Source: Phycisphaerales bacterium
GTDB lineage: Bacteria > Planctomycetota > Phycisphaerae > Phycisphaerales > UBA1924
Assembly: GCA_029260295.1 (NCBI GenBank)
Contig: JAJDDN010000002.1
Location: forward strand, 372,001-436,000
Reading direction: 5' to 3'
DNA: 64,000 bases
Positions 18,187 through 30,403 of this stretch are shown here, one piece after another. The notes under the pieces were generated by a model, which was not told the origin of the DNA, searched no databases, and saw only the letters and a list, made by a program, of their open reading frames with translations. Each line of letters begins with the position of its first letter. Within the stretch, counting starts at the first letter, position 1. The position numbers were made by a program, and so were the translations under genes.

Positions 18187-19017
18187 GTGCAATCATCTTC
18201 CCAAATCAAACCGCTCGAATCCCGCATCGCCCTCATCACCGGAGCCTCCGCAGGCATCGGACGCGACTGTGCCCACCATCTCGCCTCACTGGGCGCAAGG
18301 CTCATCCTCAACGCCCGCCGAGAGCAGAATCTCATCAAACTCACCCAAGAGCTCAACGAAACCTACCCAACAAACGAAGGCCCACCCCGATCCGCATTCG
18401 TAGCCGGAGACGCCGCCGATCAGTCCACTATCGACGAAATGATGGCCGCAACCGCACTTCTAACCCCCCAAAGCACCTCAAACGCCCCAGCAATCCCTGA
18501 CATCGTCATCGTCAACGCCGGCCGAGGCCTCAACGGCTCCGTCATGACCTCTGATACGACACAATGGGAGGAGATGGTTCGCACAAACCTCCTCGGAGCC
18601 GCAAGACTCATCCGCACCGCCGGAAACGCCCTCGTCAAACTCCAAGAATCCCACGATTGGCCAGAGCACCCCGCCGACCTCGTCATCCTCGGCTCCACCG
18701 TCGGACGACACATCTCCCCATTCTCCTCAATGTACGGCTCAACAAAGTTCGCCGTCAACTCCCTCGCAGAAGCCGCCCGCAGAGAACTCGGCCCCAAAGG
18801 CGTCCGAGTCTCACTCATCGAGCCCGGCATCGTCAAATCAGAGTTCCAACAAGTCGCAGGCTACGACCAAAGCAAGTTCGGCGATCTCATGGACACCATC
18901 TCCCCCGTCCTCTCCCCAATGGACATCGCCCGAACCATCGGCTTCATCATCTCCCAACCCGCAGGCATGCACATCTCCGATGTCGTCATCCGCTCAACCC
19001 GGCAGGAATATCCGTGA
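18187..19017 (+). CDS. Short-chain dehydrogenase/reductase
   Basis: 276 residues, classical SDR. The cofactor loop is T-G-A-S-A-G-I-G near residue 17, the N-A-G motif follows at V-N-A-G-R-G, and the catalytic Tyr and Lys lie in Y-G-S-T-K. The start is GTG at 18187: AAAGGAG is seven bases upstream and a TACACT hexamer at 18163-18168 precedes it. A TTG eleven codons earlier would place the promoter inside the gene. The stop overlaps the next start as GTGA, so the downstream gene is translationally coupled. Substrate unknown. Confidence 0.88.
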   Translation: MQSSSQIKPLESRIALITGASAGIGRDCAHHLASLGARLILNARREQNLIKLTQELNETYPTNEGPPRSAFVAGDAADQSTIDEMMAATALLTPQSTSNAPAIPDIVIVNAGRGLNGSVMTSDTTQWEEMVRTNLLGAARLIRTAGNALVKLQESHDWPEHPADLVILGSTVGRHISPFSSMYGSTKFAVNSLAEAARRELGPKGVRVSLIEPGIVKSEFQQVAGYDQSKFGDLMDTISPVLSPMDIARTIGFIISQPAGMHISDVVIRSTRQEYP

Positions 19018-20471
19018 ACCAAACCCCATCGGTCATACCCGATGCTAACCATGCTCCATATCAACTACCGTTGAACTCGCACGATTTCAAACTCGCAATC
19101 CAGCGTGGACTTGGACGGATCTACCAGCACGCCACTCAATATGGCCTAGAGGGTATGGAAGATGCGGTTGTTCATGCGTGCACGCACAACCTTCGATACG
19201 ACACCCAATGCGAAGATGCCTCCCAAGATTGGCTGATCAACATCATCCAATGCGACAACGCTCAAGACCGCATCTTCCCACGCATCCTCGATCACATCGA
19301 ATCAACCCTAGCAAATGCATCTGCAGATGATGAAGAAATCCCCCGCTACTACTTCGCTGGAATACTCCTAGAGATAGCCAATGTTGGCATATCTCGTGCA
19401 CGAGAGCTGCTCTACAAACTTTTAACAGCTCCAGCCGCCGGATATGACACTCCACCCGGCGCTGACGAAGTCGTCTCACTAGATGGGAAAAATGGTCTGG
19501 CCCATGTATTTGAACAACTAGCCAATCTTTTAAAGCGGGATCAACTCGAACAATGGACTATCGGTCTGTGCTTAAGTCATTACGACGAACAATACTCAGA
19601 AGGCGATGGACTCATACTCCTATCAGAATGGTCAAGAGTTAACGAAGAGCTTTCAAACCTCCTCGAGTTTTACCAAACTGAAAATCCCTCTCGCCCTACT
19701 TGCATAGAGTCGAACTCCGAACAAGATTTTCAACCAGGGCTAGGAGACTACCGGTCTCTCCCTCAGTTTTTGGATCGTTCCACACGAAAGAAAGACGCTA
19801 TCCGCTTCCGTGATACCACAGCCGAAGATGTCATCAGTTGGGTTAACAAAGCCCCGGATAACAACTATGGCGCATGGATTCGCCGATGGGGCCGGAATGC
19901 TCCGAAAGATGAAACTCTAACGATCACATCCGAGATTCTTCGAGAAACAAACCCAAACCATATCCATAAATATCTCATGGCTTTCACGCAACACTGCCCA
20001 TTGCCATTCATTGATTGCCGCTTGCTCACTCTCGTAGATAACCCAAGTGAAAAGGTTCGTTGGAAGTCTTATCAAGCTCTCGCTACATGCAGCCATCCAG
20101 ACATCCGTGAGCTCGCGTTCACGAAACGAACCCGCAAGAATCTCGCCGAGGGTTCACTCTACCTTTTCACATCAAGCTACCAGCCGGGTGATCATGCCGT
20201 GATCGAGGAAGCCCTCTTCCTTACAGATGACCACCATGACCTCCACACCATCGGTTTCTCGCTGCTCGACATTTTCAAAGAACGGAATACTCCAGAATCA
20301 CTCAACTCGATGCTCTATCTCTACGAGCACGGCCCCTGCATGAACTGCAGATACCATGCGATAGAAATTATGCAAAAAGCCGATGTCCTTCCCGATTGGG
20401 TTTCTCAAGAAGCTCAGCACGATGCAGATGGCTCAATCAGAGAACTGATCACAGGATCAGAAGACATCTAA
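19014..20471 (+). CDS. Hypothetical helical protein, 485 residues
   Basis: The GTG at 19014 overlaps the SDR stop as GTGA, with AGGA upstream. The product has no signal peptide and looks like a helical-repeat protein; the C-terminal 150 residues (S-E-K-V-R-W-K-S-Y-Q-A-L-A-T-C-S-H-P-D-I-R-E-L-A-F) resemble HEAT-type repeats. The central part is rich in acidic and aromatic residues (D-W-L-I-N-I-I, W-I-R-R-W-G-R-N-A-P-K-D-E-T-L). Codon use is AT-richer than the SDR and than queF. Position suggests a cytoplasmic partner of the SDR, but the composition suggests a later insertion behind it. Not a family I know. Confidence 0.65.
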   Translation: MNQTPSVIPDANHAPYQLPLNSHDFKLAIQRGLGRIYQHATQYGLEGMEDAVVHACTHNLRYDTQCEDASQDWLINIIQCDNAQDRIFPRILDHIESTLANASADDEEIPRYYFAGILLEIANVGISRARELLYKLLTAPAAGYDTPPGADEVVSLDGKNGLAHVFEQLANLLKRDQLEQWTIGLCLSHYDEQYSEGDGLILLSEWSRVNEELSNLLEFYQTENPSRPTCIESNSEQDFQPGLGDYRSLPQFLDRSTRKKDAIRFRDTTAEDVISWVNKAPDNNYGAWIRRWGRNAPKDETLTITSEILRETNPNHIHKYLMAFTQHCPLPFIDCRLLTLVDNPSEKVRWKSYQALATCSHPDIRELAFTKRTRKNLAEGSLYLFTSSYQPGDHAVIEEALFLTDDHHDLHTIGFSLLDIFKERNTPESLNSMLYLYEHGPCMNCRYHAIEIMQKADVLPDWVSQEAQHDADGSIRELITGSEDI

Positions 20472-20479
20472 TACCAAAC

Positions 20480-20863
20480 TCACCGCCCAAGAAAATGCCC
20501 CGGCACATCCCCATGATCCGCCCGGATCACCGACCGGATACCCCCCCGCCCCTTCCAGTCCGTCTCGATCTGCAGCCAGACCGGATCGATCGCCTTGACC
20601 AGATCCTCCCGGATCGTGTTGGTCACCGCCTCAAAGAAACTCCCCTTGTTGCGGAACGAGTGGTAGTACAACTTCAGGCTCTTGAGCTCGATGCACTGCC
20701 CCCCGTCCTTGGCCGCCCGCGGCTCATACCGAAGCGTCACCACACCAAAGTCCGGGTGACCCGTAATCGGGCACACACTCGTAAACTCCGCCGCGATATG
20801 CTCAATCACAAACGGGGTATCCGAAGGCGTTTCAAAGAGTTCCAATAGTGTTACATCAGCCAT
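20480..20863 (-). CDS. queF: NADPH-dependent 7-cyano-7-deazaguanine reductase (preQ0 to preQ1)
   Basis: 127 residues, the size of unimodular QueF. The catalytic Cys is residue 31 in T-S-V-C-P-I-T-G, the Asp follows in H-P-D-F-G, and the QueF signature E-L-K-S-L-K-L-Y-Y-H-S-F-R-N is complete. It reduces the nitrile of preQ0 in queuosine synthesis. It lies behind the rpoC terminator on the same strand and convergent to the helical protein gene (8 bases between stops). GluQ, which glutamylates the finished queuosine on tRNA-Asp, is also in this window. Confidence 0.96.
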   Translation of the reverse strand: MADVTLLELFETPSDTPFVIEHIAAEFTSVCPITGHPDFGVVTLRYEPRAAKDGGQCIELKSLKLYYHSFRNKGSFFEAVTNTIREDLVKAIDPVWLQIETDWKGRGGIRSVIRADHGDVPGHFLGR

Positions 20864-20908
20864 AAGCCCAGCCTAGGCGCACTCCCCCAAACTCTCATTA
20901 AACACTAC

Positions 20909-20938
20909 AAAAAAAGGGCACCCCGCAAAGGGTGCCCT
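20909..20938 (-). terminator. rpoC terminator
   Basis: On the minus strand a 9-bp perfect stem (AGGGCACCC/GGGTGCCCT) with a six-base loop is followed by at least six T. It ends the ribosomal-protein/RNA polymerase transcript before queF. Confidence 0.92.
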
Positions 20939-20966
20939 CGATATTCTCATTGAATCCGAAAGCTTA

Positions 20967-23900
20967 TCAGCCCTCAGCACCGGTCTCAGCAGGTGATTCA
21001 GTCGTAGGCTCGCCCACGATCACATCGCGGATCTCGACCTGCGGGCTTTCGCCGCCGACCTCGCCGCCAACTTCACCAACCCCGACCTCAGCGGTCTCAA
21101 GCTGACCCTCGCCCAAAATCTCGGCCTCGAGTTCCGCCTCGTCGTAGTACTCGTCATCCATCATGGACTCTTCGAGTTCCTCCGGGCTCACCAGCGTCTT
21201 GACGCGGATGTCCTGGTACTTGCGGAAACCTGTACCCGCCGGGATCAAGTGACCCAGCAGCACATTCTCCTTAAGACCAATCAACTCGTCCTCAGCACCG
21301 CGGAGCGAAGCCTCGGTAAGCACCTTGGTCGATTCCTGGAACGATGCACCAGACAAGAACGACTCGCTCGACAACGCCGCCTTGGTAATACCAAGAAGAA
21401 GCGTACGACCAGCCGCAGGACGCGCCCGCTTGGTCTTGGCGATCTCGCCGCCCTCAGCCTCAGCCTTGGCATTGGCTTCCTTAACCTCGTCCTTCGGGTA
21501 CAACTCGCCCATACGGAGCGGGGTCGTCCCAACATCGGTCACCTTGAGCAAGCCCGCCATCTCGTTGTTCTTCGTACGGAACTTGAACTTGTCAACAACA
21601 TCATGCGGAAGCATGTCTGTGTCACCAATATTCTCGACCCGGACCTTCCGAAGCATCGAAGAAAGAATCAGCTCGATGTGCTTGTCATTAATCGGCACAC
21701 CCTGAGCACGGTACACATTCTGCACCTCGTCAAGCATGTATTGCCACAGAACCTCTTCACCCTTAATACGAAGAATATCGTGCGGGATCTGAGGGCCTTC
21801 GGTCAACGAATCGCCCGCGGTGACAAAGTCACCAGCGTGCACGAGCAGTGCCTTGTCATTGGGAACATGATGATCCTTCTCGATCCCCGAATCGGAAATC
21901 ACGCGGATCGTCATCTTGCCCTTGCGTTTGTCGGAGTAGATCTCGATAACACCAGAGATCTCCGCCATCACAGCAGGTTCCTTGGGCTTGCGTGCCTCAA
22001 AGATCTCCGTCACACGAGGGAGACCACCAACGATGTCCGCTGAACCCGCTGCTGAACGAGGCTGACGAGCAATCATGTGCCCGGACCCGATCACTTCACC
22101 ATCGGCAACCTCAAGACGAGCCTTCGCTGGCAAGTAATGGAAGTCGAGGATGTTGCCTTCGCCGTCAACGATGTTGATCTGTGGGTGCTTATCACCCTTG
22201 TGCTCGATGACGACAAGCGCCTTCTGACCACGACCAGCATCCTCTTCACGAACAGTCTCGCCAATCTCAATATCAACAAACTGAACCGTACCAGGCTTCT
22301 CAGCCAAAGTAGGCGTCCGGTGCGGATCCCATTTGATCATGTCAGATCCACGCTTGATCGTGTCACCATTCTTCACATAGATGAACGCACCGTAAGGCAC
22401 CTTCGTCTTCTCGAGTTCCTTGCCCGACTCATCAAGAATCGCAAGCTCACCGTTCCGCTTGAGCGAAACACGACAGTCATTGCCGTCCTCGTCCTTCACG
22501 GTCACTTCATTACAGTCACGGATCTCAACAACACCGTTGTTGAGTGCCCGGTACTCGGTATCAAGAATATCACGGGTACCAATACCACCAGAGTGGAAAG
22601 TACGCATCGTCAACTGAGTACCAGGCTCACCAATCGACTGAGCACCAATAATGCCCACGGCCATGCCCTCTTCGACAAGCTTACCAGTCGACATGTCCAT
22701 GCCGTAGTCAAGCGCCGAACACCCAGTAAACGATTCAGAAGTCAGCGGGCTGCGGACCAGAAGCCCGTCCATCCCGATCTCTTCGATCCGCTTGGATGCT
22801 TCCTCGGAAATCATCTCGTTGGCGTCAACGATCTTGTCTCCTGTAATCGGGTCCATCACCGCATTGACCGAAACACGACCAAAGATCTGCTCGCTCAATG
22901 GAACATCAATCTGCTCGCCCTTGTAGATCGCACGCTTCATCAGACCGCGACGGCTGCCACAATCATGCTCACCGATGATCACCGACTGGGCGACATCACA
23001 GAGCTTACGAGTCAGGTAACCGGAGTCCGCGGTCTTGAGAGCCGTATCAGCCAGACCCTTACGAGCACCGTGCGTTGACGAGAAGTACTCAAGAATGTGC
23101 AGACCTTCCCGGAAGTTCGCACGAATCGGTGTCTCGATAATCTCGCCCGATGGCTTGGCCATCAAACCACGCATACCAGCAAGCTGCTGCATCTGCGAAA
23201 CATTACCACGAGCACCAGAGTCACTCATCAGGTAGACAGGATTGAGGAACGCAGCGCCCTCCTTCTCCTTGATACCCGCGTACGAGCCGTCTGGGTGACG
23301 ACGATCGTTCTTGAGTGTCTCGATCAACTTGACAGTCAACTCCTCACGACAGTGCGACCAAATATCAAGCAACTGGTTGTAACGCTCACGCTCGGTGATA
23401 ATACCGCGATCAAAGTTCTTCTCGACACGCGTCACCTTCGCCTGAGCCGCATCAAGAATCTCAGGCTTCTCATCAGGGATACGGAGGTCGGTCACCGAGA
23501 AACTCAGCCCCGCAACCGTCGCCTGCTTGAACCCGATCTCTTTCATCTTGTCAAGGATATTGATCGTTTCGGCGCGTCCACAATACTCGTAAGTATCATC
23601 GATCACGCGGGCACAGCCCTTCTTACCGATCGAACAGTTATAGAACGGCATCCCGTCACCAAGAATCTCGGAGAACAGAATACGACCAATAGTGGTCACC
23701 AATCGCCCGTGCTCAGGCATAGGCTCGGTCGCACCCTTCTCCTTCTTGACTACCATGCTGAACCCACCAAGCCGCACACTGATCGGCTCGTGGATATCAA
23801 TCTTGCCGTTGTCGTACGCAAGAATCGCCTCGTGCCGATCCTTAAACCGGGGCACATCGTTCTCGTTCGTCTTTTCAATATCAGCAAGCGTCGTGGTGAT

Positions 23901-25421
23901 GAAGTACACACCCATCACGATGTCCTGCGATGCGTTAATAATCGGTGCACCGTTAGCAGGCGAGAACACATTGTTCGTCGAAAGCATCAGCACATGAGCC
24001 TCCGCCTGAGCCTCCACCGACAACGGCAAGTGAACCGCCATCTGGTCACCGTCAAAGTCAGCATTAAACCCACCACACACCAATGGGTGCAGACGGATCG
24101 CGTTGCCTTCAACAAGCACAGGCTCGAACGCCTGGATACCCATACGGTGAAGCGTTGGTGCACGGTTAAGCATGACCGGATGCTGGTAGATCACCTCTTC
24201 GAGGATGTCCCACACCTCTGCATCACGACGCTCAAGCATTCTCTTAGCGCTCTTGATCGTGTCAGCCAGTCCGTGCTCCTTGAGCTTCCGGATAATGAAA
24301 GGCTGGAACAACTCAAGGGCGATCTTCTTAGGAAGACCACACTGGTTAATCTTCAGACTCGGACCCACCACAATCACCGAACGAGCAGAATAATCCACAC
24401 GCTTACCAAGCAGGTTCTCGCGGAAGCGACCCTGCTTGCCCTTGATCATGTCAGTAAGCGACTTGAGTGCACGGCTCGATGAACCAAGCACCGGACGACG
24501 ACAACGGTTGTTATCAAACAACGCATCGACCGCCTGCTGAAGCATCCGCTTCTCGTTCCGGATAATCACCTCAGGAGCATTCAGATCCATCAGCTTCTTA
24601 AGCCGGTTGTTCCGGTTGATAATCCGGCGGTACAAATCATTGAGGTCACTGGTCGCAAAGTTGCCCGATTCGAGCAACACAAGCGGGCGAAGATCAGGCG
24701 GGATCACCGGGATCACATCCATCACAAGCCAAGCCGGATCATTCTCAGAATGACGGACCGCCTCAACGAGCTTGAGCCGCTTGGCGTAGTCCTTGGTCTT
24801 CTGCTTGGACCGCGTTGCCGCAAGACCCGCACGGATCTCGTCAGCCTCAGCATCAAGATCAAGCATCTCGATCAGCGAACGGATCGCCTCAGCACCCATC
24901 TCAGCGCGGAACTCATTGCCGTACTGCTCAAGGGCAGCGCGATGCTCGTCCTCGGTCAGGACCTGCTTAAAGGTCAGCTCGGTATCACCAGGCTTGGTGA
25001 CAACATAGTCCTGGTAGTAAATGATCTTCTCAAGATCCGAAGTCTTCATCCCAAGCAGCGTCCCAAGACGCGAAGGCATGGATTTGAAGAACCAGATGTG
25101 CACACCCGGCGAAGCCAAGTTAATGTGCCCCATCCGCTTACGCCGGACACGCGAGTGGGTCACCTTGACACCACAACGGTCACAGATGTAACCCTTGTAC
25201 TTGGTGCCCTTGTACTTCCCGCACGAACACTCGTAATCCCGCTCAGGACCAAAGATCCGCTCGCAGAACAACCCGTCCTTCTCAGGCCGGTAGGTACGGT
25301 AGTTAATAGTCTCAGGCTTCTTCACCTCACCGTACGACCACGCACGGATGTCGTTCGGAGAAGCAAGTGTGATCTTCACACTTGAGAAATCATTTACACG
25401 ATCAAAGACGCTCTCGTTCAT
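20967..25421 (-). CDS. rpoC: RNA polymerase beta' subunit
   Basis: 1484 residues. The N-terminal zinc ribbon is C-S-C-G followed by C-D-R-C-G; the catalytic loop is N-A-D-F-D-G-D-Q. The C-terminus carries an extra acidic tail ([10 protein letters not shown], then P-T-T-E-S-P-A-E). The ATG at 25421 has GGGAG eight bases upstream; a TTG six codons earlier is unlikely. It follows rpoB after 86 bases on the same strand and is closed by a strong terminator. Confidence 0.98.
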   Translation of the reverse strand: MNESVFDRVNDFSSVKITLASPNDIRAWSYGEVKKPETINYRTYRPEKDGLFCERIFGPERDYECSCGKYKGTKYKGYICDRCGVKVTHSRVRRKRMGHINLASPGVHIWFFKSMPSRLGTLLGMKTSDLEKIIYYQDYVVTKPGDTELTFKQVLTEDEHRAALEQYGNEFRAEMGAEAIRSLIEMLDLDAEADEIRAGLAATRSKQKTKDYAKRLKLVEAVRHSENDPAWLVMDVIPVIPPDLRPLVLLESGNFATSDLNDLYRRIINRNNRLKKLMDLNAPEVIIRNEKRMLQQAVDALFDNNRCRRPVLGSSSRALKSLTDMIKGKQGRFRENLLGKRVDYSARSVIVVGPSLKINQCGLPKKIALELFQPFIIRKLKEHGLADTIKSAKRMLERRDAEVWDILEEVIYQHPVMLNRAPTLHRMGIQAFEPVLVEGNAIRLHPLVCGGFNADFDGDQMAVHLPLSVEAQAEAHVLMLSTNNVFSPANGAPIINASQDIVMGVYFITTTLADIEKTNENDVPRFKDRHEAILAYDNGKIDIHEPISVRLGGFSMVVKKEKGATEPMPEHGRLVTTIGRILFSEILGDGMPFYNCSIGKKGCARVIDDTYEYCGRAETINILDKMKEIGFKQATVAGLSFSVTDLRIPDEKPEILDAAQAKVTRVEKNFDRGIITERERYNQLLDIWSHCREELTVKLIETLKNDRRHPDGSYAGIKEKEGAAFLNPVYLMSDSGARGNVSQMQQLAGMRGLMAKPSGEIIETPIRANFREGLHILEYFSSTHGARKGLADTALKTADSGYLTRKLCDVAQSVIIGEHDCGSRRGLMKRAIYKGEQIDVPLSEQIFGRVSVNAVMDPITGDKIVDANEMISEEASKRIEEIGMDGLLVRSPLTSESFTGCSALDYGMDMSTGKLVEEGMAVGIIGAQSIGEPGTQLTMRTFHSGGIGTRDILDTEYRALNNGVVEIRDCNEVTVKDEDGNDCRVSLKRNGELAILDESGKELEKTKVPYGAFIYVKNGDTIKRGSDMIKWDPHRTPTLAEKPGTVQFVDIEIGETVREEDAGRGQKALVVIEHKGDKHPQINIVDGEGNILDFHYLPAKARLEVADGEVIGSGHMIARQPRSAAGSADIVGGLPRVTEIFEARKPKEPAVMAEISGVIEIYSDKRKGKMTIRVISDSGIEKDHHVPNDKALLVHAGDFVTAGDSLTEGPQIPHDILRIKGEEVLWQYMLDEVQNVYRAQGVPINDKHIELILSSMLRKVRVENIGDTDMLPHDVVDKFKFRTKNNEMAGLLKVTDVGTTPLRMGELYPKDEVKEANAKAEAEGGEIAKTKRARPAAGRTLLLGITKAALSSESFLSGASFQESTKVLTEASLRGAEDELIGLKENVLLGHLIPAGTGFRKYQDIRVKTLVSPEELEESMMDDEYYDEAELEAEILGEGQLETAEVGVGEVGGEVGGESPQVEIRDVIVGEPTTESPAETGAEG

Positions 25422-25507
25422 ATCAGTTTCTCCCGTCAAGGAGTGAATGTTCTCATCTAAACAACACGATTCACGCGGGGATCAATCCCCGCATCAAAGC
25501 CGATCTC

Positions 25508-28500
25508 TTACAGCAGACTTCCGCCTTCGAGTTGCTTCTTCTCCAGTGTCAGGTTCATACCAAGACCCTTGAGCTCGTTGCAAAGCACATCAAACGCCAC
25601 AGGCATTCCGGCCTCCAGCTTGTTGGTGCCCTTCACCATCGACTCGTAGATCTTCGTACGACCTTCAACATCATCAGACTTGACCGTCAACAGCTCCTGC
25701 AAGATGTATGCAGCCCCGTACGCCTCAAGCGCCCAGACTTCCATCTCACCAAACCGCTGACCACCCGTCCGTGCCTTACCACCCAGCGGCTGCTGAGTAA
25801 TAAGCGAGTATGGACCCGTCGCACGAGCATGAATCTTGTCATCGACAAGGTGATGCAGCTTGAGCAGGTACATAAACCCAACGGTCGTCCGTTGCTTGAA
25901 CGCCTCGCCTGTGCGGCCGTCATACAACTGGATCTTTCCACCAGCAGGCATCTCGGCAAGCAGCTCGCGATGGTGCGGCCAAGTGCCGTCCTCTTCGCAT
26001 TTCGCCCAGCGATTCGACACATACTCATTGGCCTCGGCCAAAGCAGCATGAATCTCAGCCTCGGTACACCCGTCAAACACAGGAGTGACCGCCTGGAAAC
26101 CAAGCACCTGAGCAGCCCAACCAAGGTGCGTCTCAAGAATCTGACCAACATTCATCCGAGACGGAACACCCAACGGATTGAGCATCACATCGACAGGAGT
26201 CCCGTCGTCCATGAAAGGCATGTCCTCTTCAGGAACCACGCGGGCAATCACACCCTTGTTCCCGTGACGACCAGCCATCTTGTCACCAGCAGACAATGTC
26301 CGCTTGGACGCGATATACACCTTGACCATCTCAAGAACACCGTTGGGCAACTCGTCGCCACGCTTCATATGCGCGACCTTCCGCTGCTTCTCGGCTTCAA
26401 CCGCCTCGATACGAGGCCAGTACTGACGGAATGAAATCTCCGCCTTCTCCTTGAGTTCCTTAGAGCCCTTAATCCACTTGGCATTAAAGGTCTTGATCTG
26501 CTCGTTGATAACCTCAGGAATGTCCGAAGCACCGACCTTCTGGCGGGTCATCGGGTCAACCATCTCGGTACCGACGATCTCATTGATCTCCTCGGTCATC
26601 TCTTTGAAGAGCTTGATCGCCTGGGCGTCCTGCTCCGCTTCATACGCAGCCATGTCAGCCTTGAGAGCCTTCTTCTGCGTGTCGTTCATATGAACACGGC
26701 GTGAGAACTTCTTGGTCCCAATCACAATGCCGGATGTACCAGCACTGACCTCGAGCGAATCGTTCTTCACATCCTCGCCCGCACGACCAAAGATCGCATG
26801 GAGAAGCTTCTCTTCAGGAGTCAGCTCGGTCTTGCTCTTAGGCGAAACCTTACCAACCAGAATATCACCAGGACCAACCTTGGCGCCAACACGGATCACG
26901 CCCGTCTCGTCAAGGTTCCGCAGCATCCGTTCGGACACATTGGGAATATCCCGAGTGAACTCCTCGCGACCAAGCTTGGTCTCGCGGACTTCAACATCGT
27001 AGTTATTGATATGAATACTGGTAAAGGTATCGTCCTTCACAAGCCGTTCAGAAATCACGATCGCATCTTCGAAGTTGTACCCGTCGAATGTGTTGAACGC
27101 CACAAGAGCATTCTTACCAATCGCCAGCTCACCCTTCTGCGTTGAAGCACCGTCAGCAATAACCTCGCCGTCCTTGACCTTCTGGCCTTTCTTGACGATC
27201 GGCTTCTGGTTCTGGCAAGTACGCTCGTTGAGACCAACAAACTTACGGAGCACATACTCATCAGCATTATCAATCACGATCCGCTGGGAGTCGACATAAG
27301 TCACCTTCCCGCCGCGAGTCGCCTTGACAAGCATACCAGAGTACCGCCCCACTTCCTTCTCCATACCCGTCGCCACACAAGGTGGATCGATCCGAATAAG
27401 AGGCACGGCCTGACGCTGCATGTTCGAACCCATCAAGGCCCGGTTCGCATCGTCATGCTCGAGGAATGGAATCAACGAAGCCGAGATCCCGACCAACTGC
27501 TTGGGCGAAACATCAACATAGTTCACTTCCTTAGGCTTCACTTCGGCGATCTCGCCGTCCATGCGTGCAAGAACATACTTGTCCTTGAACTCGCCCTCAG
27601 GATTCAGAACGTCCGCAGGTGCAAGCACCGAACGGATCTCTTCATCTGCACGAAGATTCATGATCTTCCCGGTCAGCTTGCCGTTCTCGACCTGCCGGTA
27701 AGGCGTCCGCAAGAAGCCGTACTCGTCAACCGTTGAGTAGATACCCAACGAAACGATCAGACCAATGTTGGTGCCTTCGGGAGTCTCAATCGGACACACA
27801 CGCCCGTAATGGGAAGTATGAACATCACGAACCTCAAAGCCCGCACGCTTGCGGTTCAGTCCACCAGGTCCAAGGGCCGACAAACGACGCTCGTGAACGA
27901 GCGACGACAGCGGGTTGGTCTGGTCAACAACCTGAGAAAGCTCAGAGCGACCAAAGAAGAAATCAATCGCCGACGAAATCGATTTGGAGTTGACCAAATC
28001 AGCAATCTTGGCGACCTCTTCAGGGTCCTTGACACTCATCCGCTCCTGGACCGTACGACGCAGCTTCAGAAGACCCTTCCGGATCTCCTCAACAGCAAGC
28101 TCATCGAGCGTCCGGAGACGACGGTTACCAAGGTGATCAATATCATCAATCAAAGCAACCGGACGCTGTGTATCTGGATCGAGACGATTCGAGCGGAGGT
28201 CCAGCATGTACTGGATCACCTTCAAGAAATCGAGCCCGAGCAAGAACAACTGATCCGGATCGATATCCATATCAAACTTGCGGTTGATACGGAAACGACC
28301 AACGCTACCCAAACGGTAACGGTTGCCATCAAAGAACTTCTCGTGGAACAACTGCTTGGCCTTCTCGACCTGCGGCGGGTTGCCCGGACGCAAACGAGAG
28401 TAAATCTTCAGCATCGCACGGTCATAATCACTGGTCACATTGGGGACTTCATCGAAGGCCTCAAGGTTCTCCTCAGCAATCGTGTTGAGAATCAGCGAGT

Positions 28501-29356
28501 CGCTCGGATTCTGCACCACACGGATAGTCTTGAGCGCAGAAGCCTTGATCGCCTCAGCAGCTTCCTCGCCGACCTGACAACCGACATGAACAAGCTCTTC
28601 GCCAGACTCGGTATCAATAATCGAAGCAGCGGCCCAATCCTCAGGATGGACATCCTTCGCCTTGATCTCAGCAACCTCGTAGAACAAACCAATGATCGCA
28701 TCAGTCGATGCAACAGACTCGTCCAAACAACGCAAGAAGGTCGTCGCGGCAAGCTTGGTCGACTGGTCGATCCGCATCGCCAGCACATCCTTCTTGGTCA
28801 CCTCAAGCTCGATCCATGAACCACGCTCAGGAATAATCCGGGCGCTGTGCAATGGACGGTCAGCCTCAGAAGACACAATCGAGAAATCCACACCAGGCGA
28901 GCGGTGGAGCTGCGACACGATCACGCGTTCTGCACCATTGACGATAAACTCGCCGCCGCCCATCATGACCGGGAACTCACCGAGGTAAATATCTTCCTCG
29001 GGCAGATCGCCGTGGGTCTCACGCTTGAGACGCAAGCACAACTTGAACGGATGCCCGTAAGTCAACCGAAGCTGACGACACTCATCCGAGGTATACCGCG
29101 GCTCGTCGAGCGAGTAGCTTACATATTCAAGCTTCATCGTCTCGTCGTACGATTCAATTGGGAAGATCTCCTGGAGAAGCGACTCAAGACCATACTTGGC
29201 CTCACGCTCATCAGGATTCTCATGCACCTGCAGGAACCGGCTGTATGCAGCCTGCTGAACCTGCCAAAGATCTGGGACTTCCGTTGCATCGCCTCGTTTG
29301 GCGAAACTCCGAACCAATCGCTCACGCTCCATTTGGCGCACTTTGGTCGCTGCCAT
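25508..29356 (-). CDS. rpoB: RNA polymerase beta subunit
   Basis: 1282 residues. The rifampicin pocket reads [20 protein letters not shown], keeping the Asp, His and Ser most often mutated in resistance, so the enzyme should bind rifampicin unless entry prevents it. The C-terminal clamp region contains [16 protein letters not shown] stands just upstream of the ATG at 29356. A 421-bp gap with a strong hairpin separates it from rplL. Confidence 0.98.
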   Translation of the reverse strand: MAATKVRQMERERLVRSFAKRGDATEVPDLWQVQQAAYSRFLQVHENPDEREAKYGLESLLQEIFPIESYDETMKLEYVSYSLDEPRYTSDECRQLRLTYGHPFKLCLRLKRETHGDLPEEDIYLGEFPVMMGGGEFIVNGAERVIVSQLHRSPGVDFSIVSSEADRPLHSARIIPERGSWIELEVTKKDVLAMRIDQSTKLAATTFLRCLDESVASTDAIIGLFYEVAEIKAKDVHPEDWAAASIIDTESGEELVHVGCQVGEEAAEAIKASALKTIRVVQNPSDSLILNTIAEENLEAFDEVPNVTSDYDRAMLKIYSRLRPGNPPQVEKAKQLFHEKFFDGNRYRLGSVGRFRINRKFDMDIDPDQLFLLGLDFLKVIQYMLDLRSNRLDPDTQRPVALIDDIDHLGNRRLRTLDELAVEEIRKGLLKLRRTVQERMSVKDPEEVAKIADLVNSKSISSAIDFFFGRSELSQVVDQTNPLSSLVHERRLSALGPGGLNRKRAGFEVRDVHTSHYGRVCPIETPEGTNIGLIVSLGIYSTVDEYGFLRTPYRQVENGKLTGKIMNLRADEEIRSVLAPADVLNPEGEFKDKYVLARMDGEIAEVKPKEVNYVDVSPKQLVGISASLIPFLEHDDANRALMGSNMQRQAVPLIRIDPPCVATGMEKEVGRYSGMLVKATRGGKVTYVDSQRIVIDNADEYVLRKFVGLNERTCQNQKPIVKKGQKVKDGEVIADGASTQKGELAIGKNALVAFNTFDGYNFEDAIVISERLVKDDTFTSIHINNYDVEVRETKLGREEFTRDIPNVSERMLRNLDETGVIRVGAKVGPGDILVGKVSPKSKTELTPEEKLLHAIFGRAGEDVKNDSLEVSAGTSGIVIGTKKFSRRVHMNDTQKKALKADMAAYEAEQDAQAIKLFKEMTEEINEIVGTEMVDPMTRQKVGASDIPEVINEQIKTFNAKWIKGSKELKEKAEISFRQYWPRIEAVEAEKQRKVAHMKRGDELPNGVLEMVKVYIASKRTLSAGDKMAGRHGNKGVIARVVPEEDMPFMDDGTPVDVMLNPLGVPSRMNVGQILETHLGWAAQVLGFQAVTPVFDGCTEAEIHAALAEANEYVSNRWAKCEEDGTWPHHRELLAEMPAGGKIQLYDGRTGEAFKQRTTVGFMYLLKLHHLVDDKIHARATGPYSLITQQPLGGKARTGGQRFGEMEVWALEAYGAAYILQELLTVKSDDVEGRTKIYESMVKGTNKLEAGMPVAFDVLCNELKGLGMNLTLEKKQLEGGSLL

Positions 29357-29777
29357 CCATCACCTCGTTATGGTTCTCAACACACGCGCACCATCTCTAC
29401 GAAAACACGCTGTGAAGAACTCTCTAAATTGTGGTATGCCCCGATTGCCGGCCGATGCCAAAGTCTAGTCACACAAAGACCTACAAACCAGTCTCAGACC
29501 CACGCAAACCCCCGAAGAAGCCCGCCGAATCCTGCGTAACTAGAAATATGAACACCCGTCAGACAGCCAAAAACATCCCGATATCACACCCGTACCCAAT
29601 CAAAGACCTACCCGTCGGTCGGTCTCCAAACCGTTTCTCACCCTGAGAGCTCACTACTCAAAGCCCAGCATGAGAGAATCGGGCACCCCGCACATTCGGG
29701 GTGCCCGACATAAGTCTTGCAAGCCCAGAATCGATCTTTACATCCCTGCAAATCCGATCCCAGGCCAAAATGATCGA
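29357..29777. other. 421-bp gap between rplL and rpoB
   Basis: No gene seen. On the coding (minus) strand the gap begins with the 11-bp hairpin at 29680-29707 and then runs about 320 bases without a clear element to the rpoB ribosome site. Weak AT-rich patches could hold a secondary rpoB promoter. Confidence 0.5.
29680..29707 (-). promoter_or_regulatory. Strong hairpin in the rplL-rpoB gap, possible attenuator or processing site
   Basis: An 11-bp perfect stem (CGGGCACCCCG/CGGGGTGCCCG) with a six-base loop lies 71 bases after rplL. It is followed on the minus strand by ATTCTCTC, not a T-run, so termination would be partial. E. coli has an attenuator and an RNase III site at the same place. 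Confidence 0.6.
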
Positions 29778-30182
29778 TTAAGCGATCTCGACTTCAGCGC
29801 CAGCTTCTTCGAGCTTGCCAATGACCTCTTCGGCCTCTTCCTTCGAGACGCCTTCCTTGACCTTCGCGCCGGCTTCTTCTGCAAGTGCCTTCGCTTCTTT
29901 CAGGCCAAGACCGGTGATCTCGCGGATCGCCTTGATGGTCTGGATCTTGTTGCCACCAGGGCTCTTGATGATCACATCAAAGGCGGTCTGCTCAGCAGGA
30001 CCAGCGCCATCGCCGTCGCCGCCGCCAGCCATGACCACAGCACCACCAGCAGCAGCTTCGATGCCGTAGGTATCCTTCATGTAATCGCCCAGGTCAACAG
30101 CTTCCTTCAGGGTAAGCCCTGCAAGCTCGTCACCGAGTTTCGAAATCTTTGCGTCAAATGTTTTGGTTGCTTCGTCAGACAT
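29778..30182 (-). CDS. rplL: 50S ribosomal protein L7/L12
   Basis: 134 residues. The N-terminal dimer domain is followed by a Gly/Ala hinge ([12 protein letters not shown]) and the factor-binding C-terminal domain with [22 protein letters not shown] lies seven bases upstream. It forms the stalk with L10. The 221-bp gap before it is longer than usual for rplJ-rplL and may hold a second promoter or translational control. Confidence 0.97.
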   Translation of the reverse strand: MSDEATKTFDAKISKLGDELAGLTLKEAVDLGDYMKDTYGIEAAAGGAVVMAGGGDGDGAGPAEQTAFDVIIKSPGGNKIQTIKAIREITGLGLKEAKALAEEAGAKVKEGVSKEEAEEVIGKLEEAGAEVEIA

Positions 30183-30403
30183 GGTCCAACTCCTTCTTCA
30201 TAATGCACATTCTTCAATGCGCCAGACTCGCTCACCCAAGAGGGACCGAACCGCTCGGTTCTTTAACCCTGCTCATCAAAGAGCTCAGGGCCAGTCGGGT
30301 GAATACGGGTTGTTTCACGAACCACTCATGCATAATCACACAAGCAGATAAATACACATTCAAGCAACAGAGCAACACGCCCCGCCACTTATAAACAAGA
30401 CAA

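Noticed and set aside
23097..24482. Long + strand frames opposite rpoC, rpoB and gyrA
   Set aside because: They are antisense shadows of highly conserved genes; Arg/His/Leu-rich composition is typical of such artefacts.
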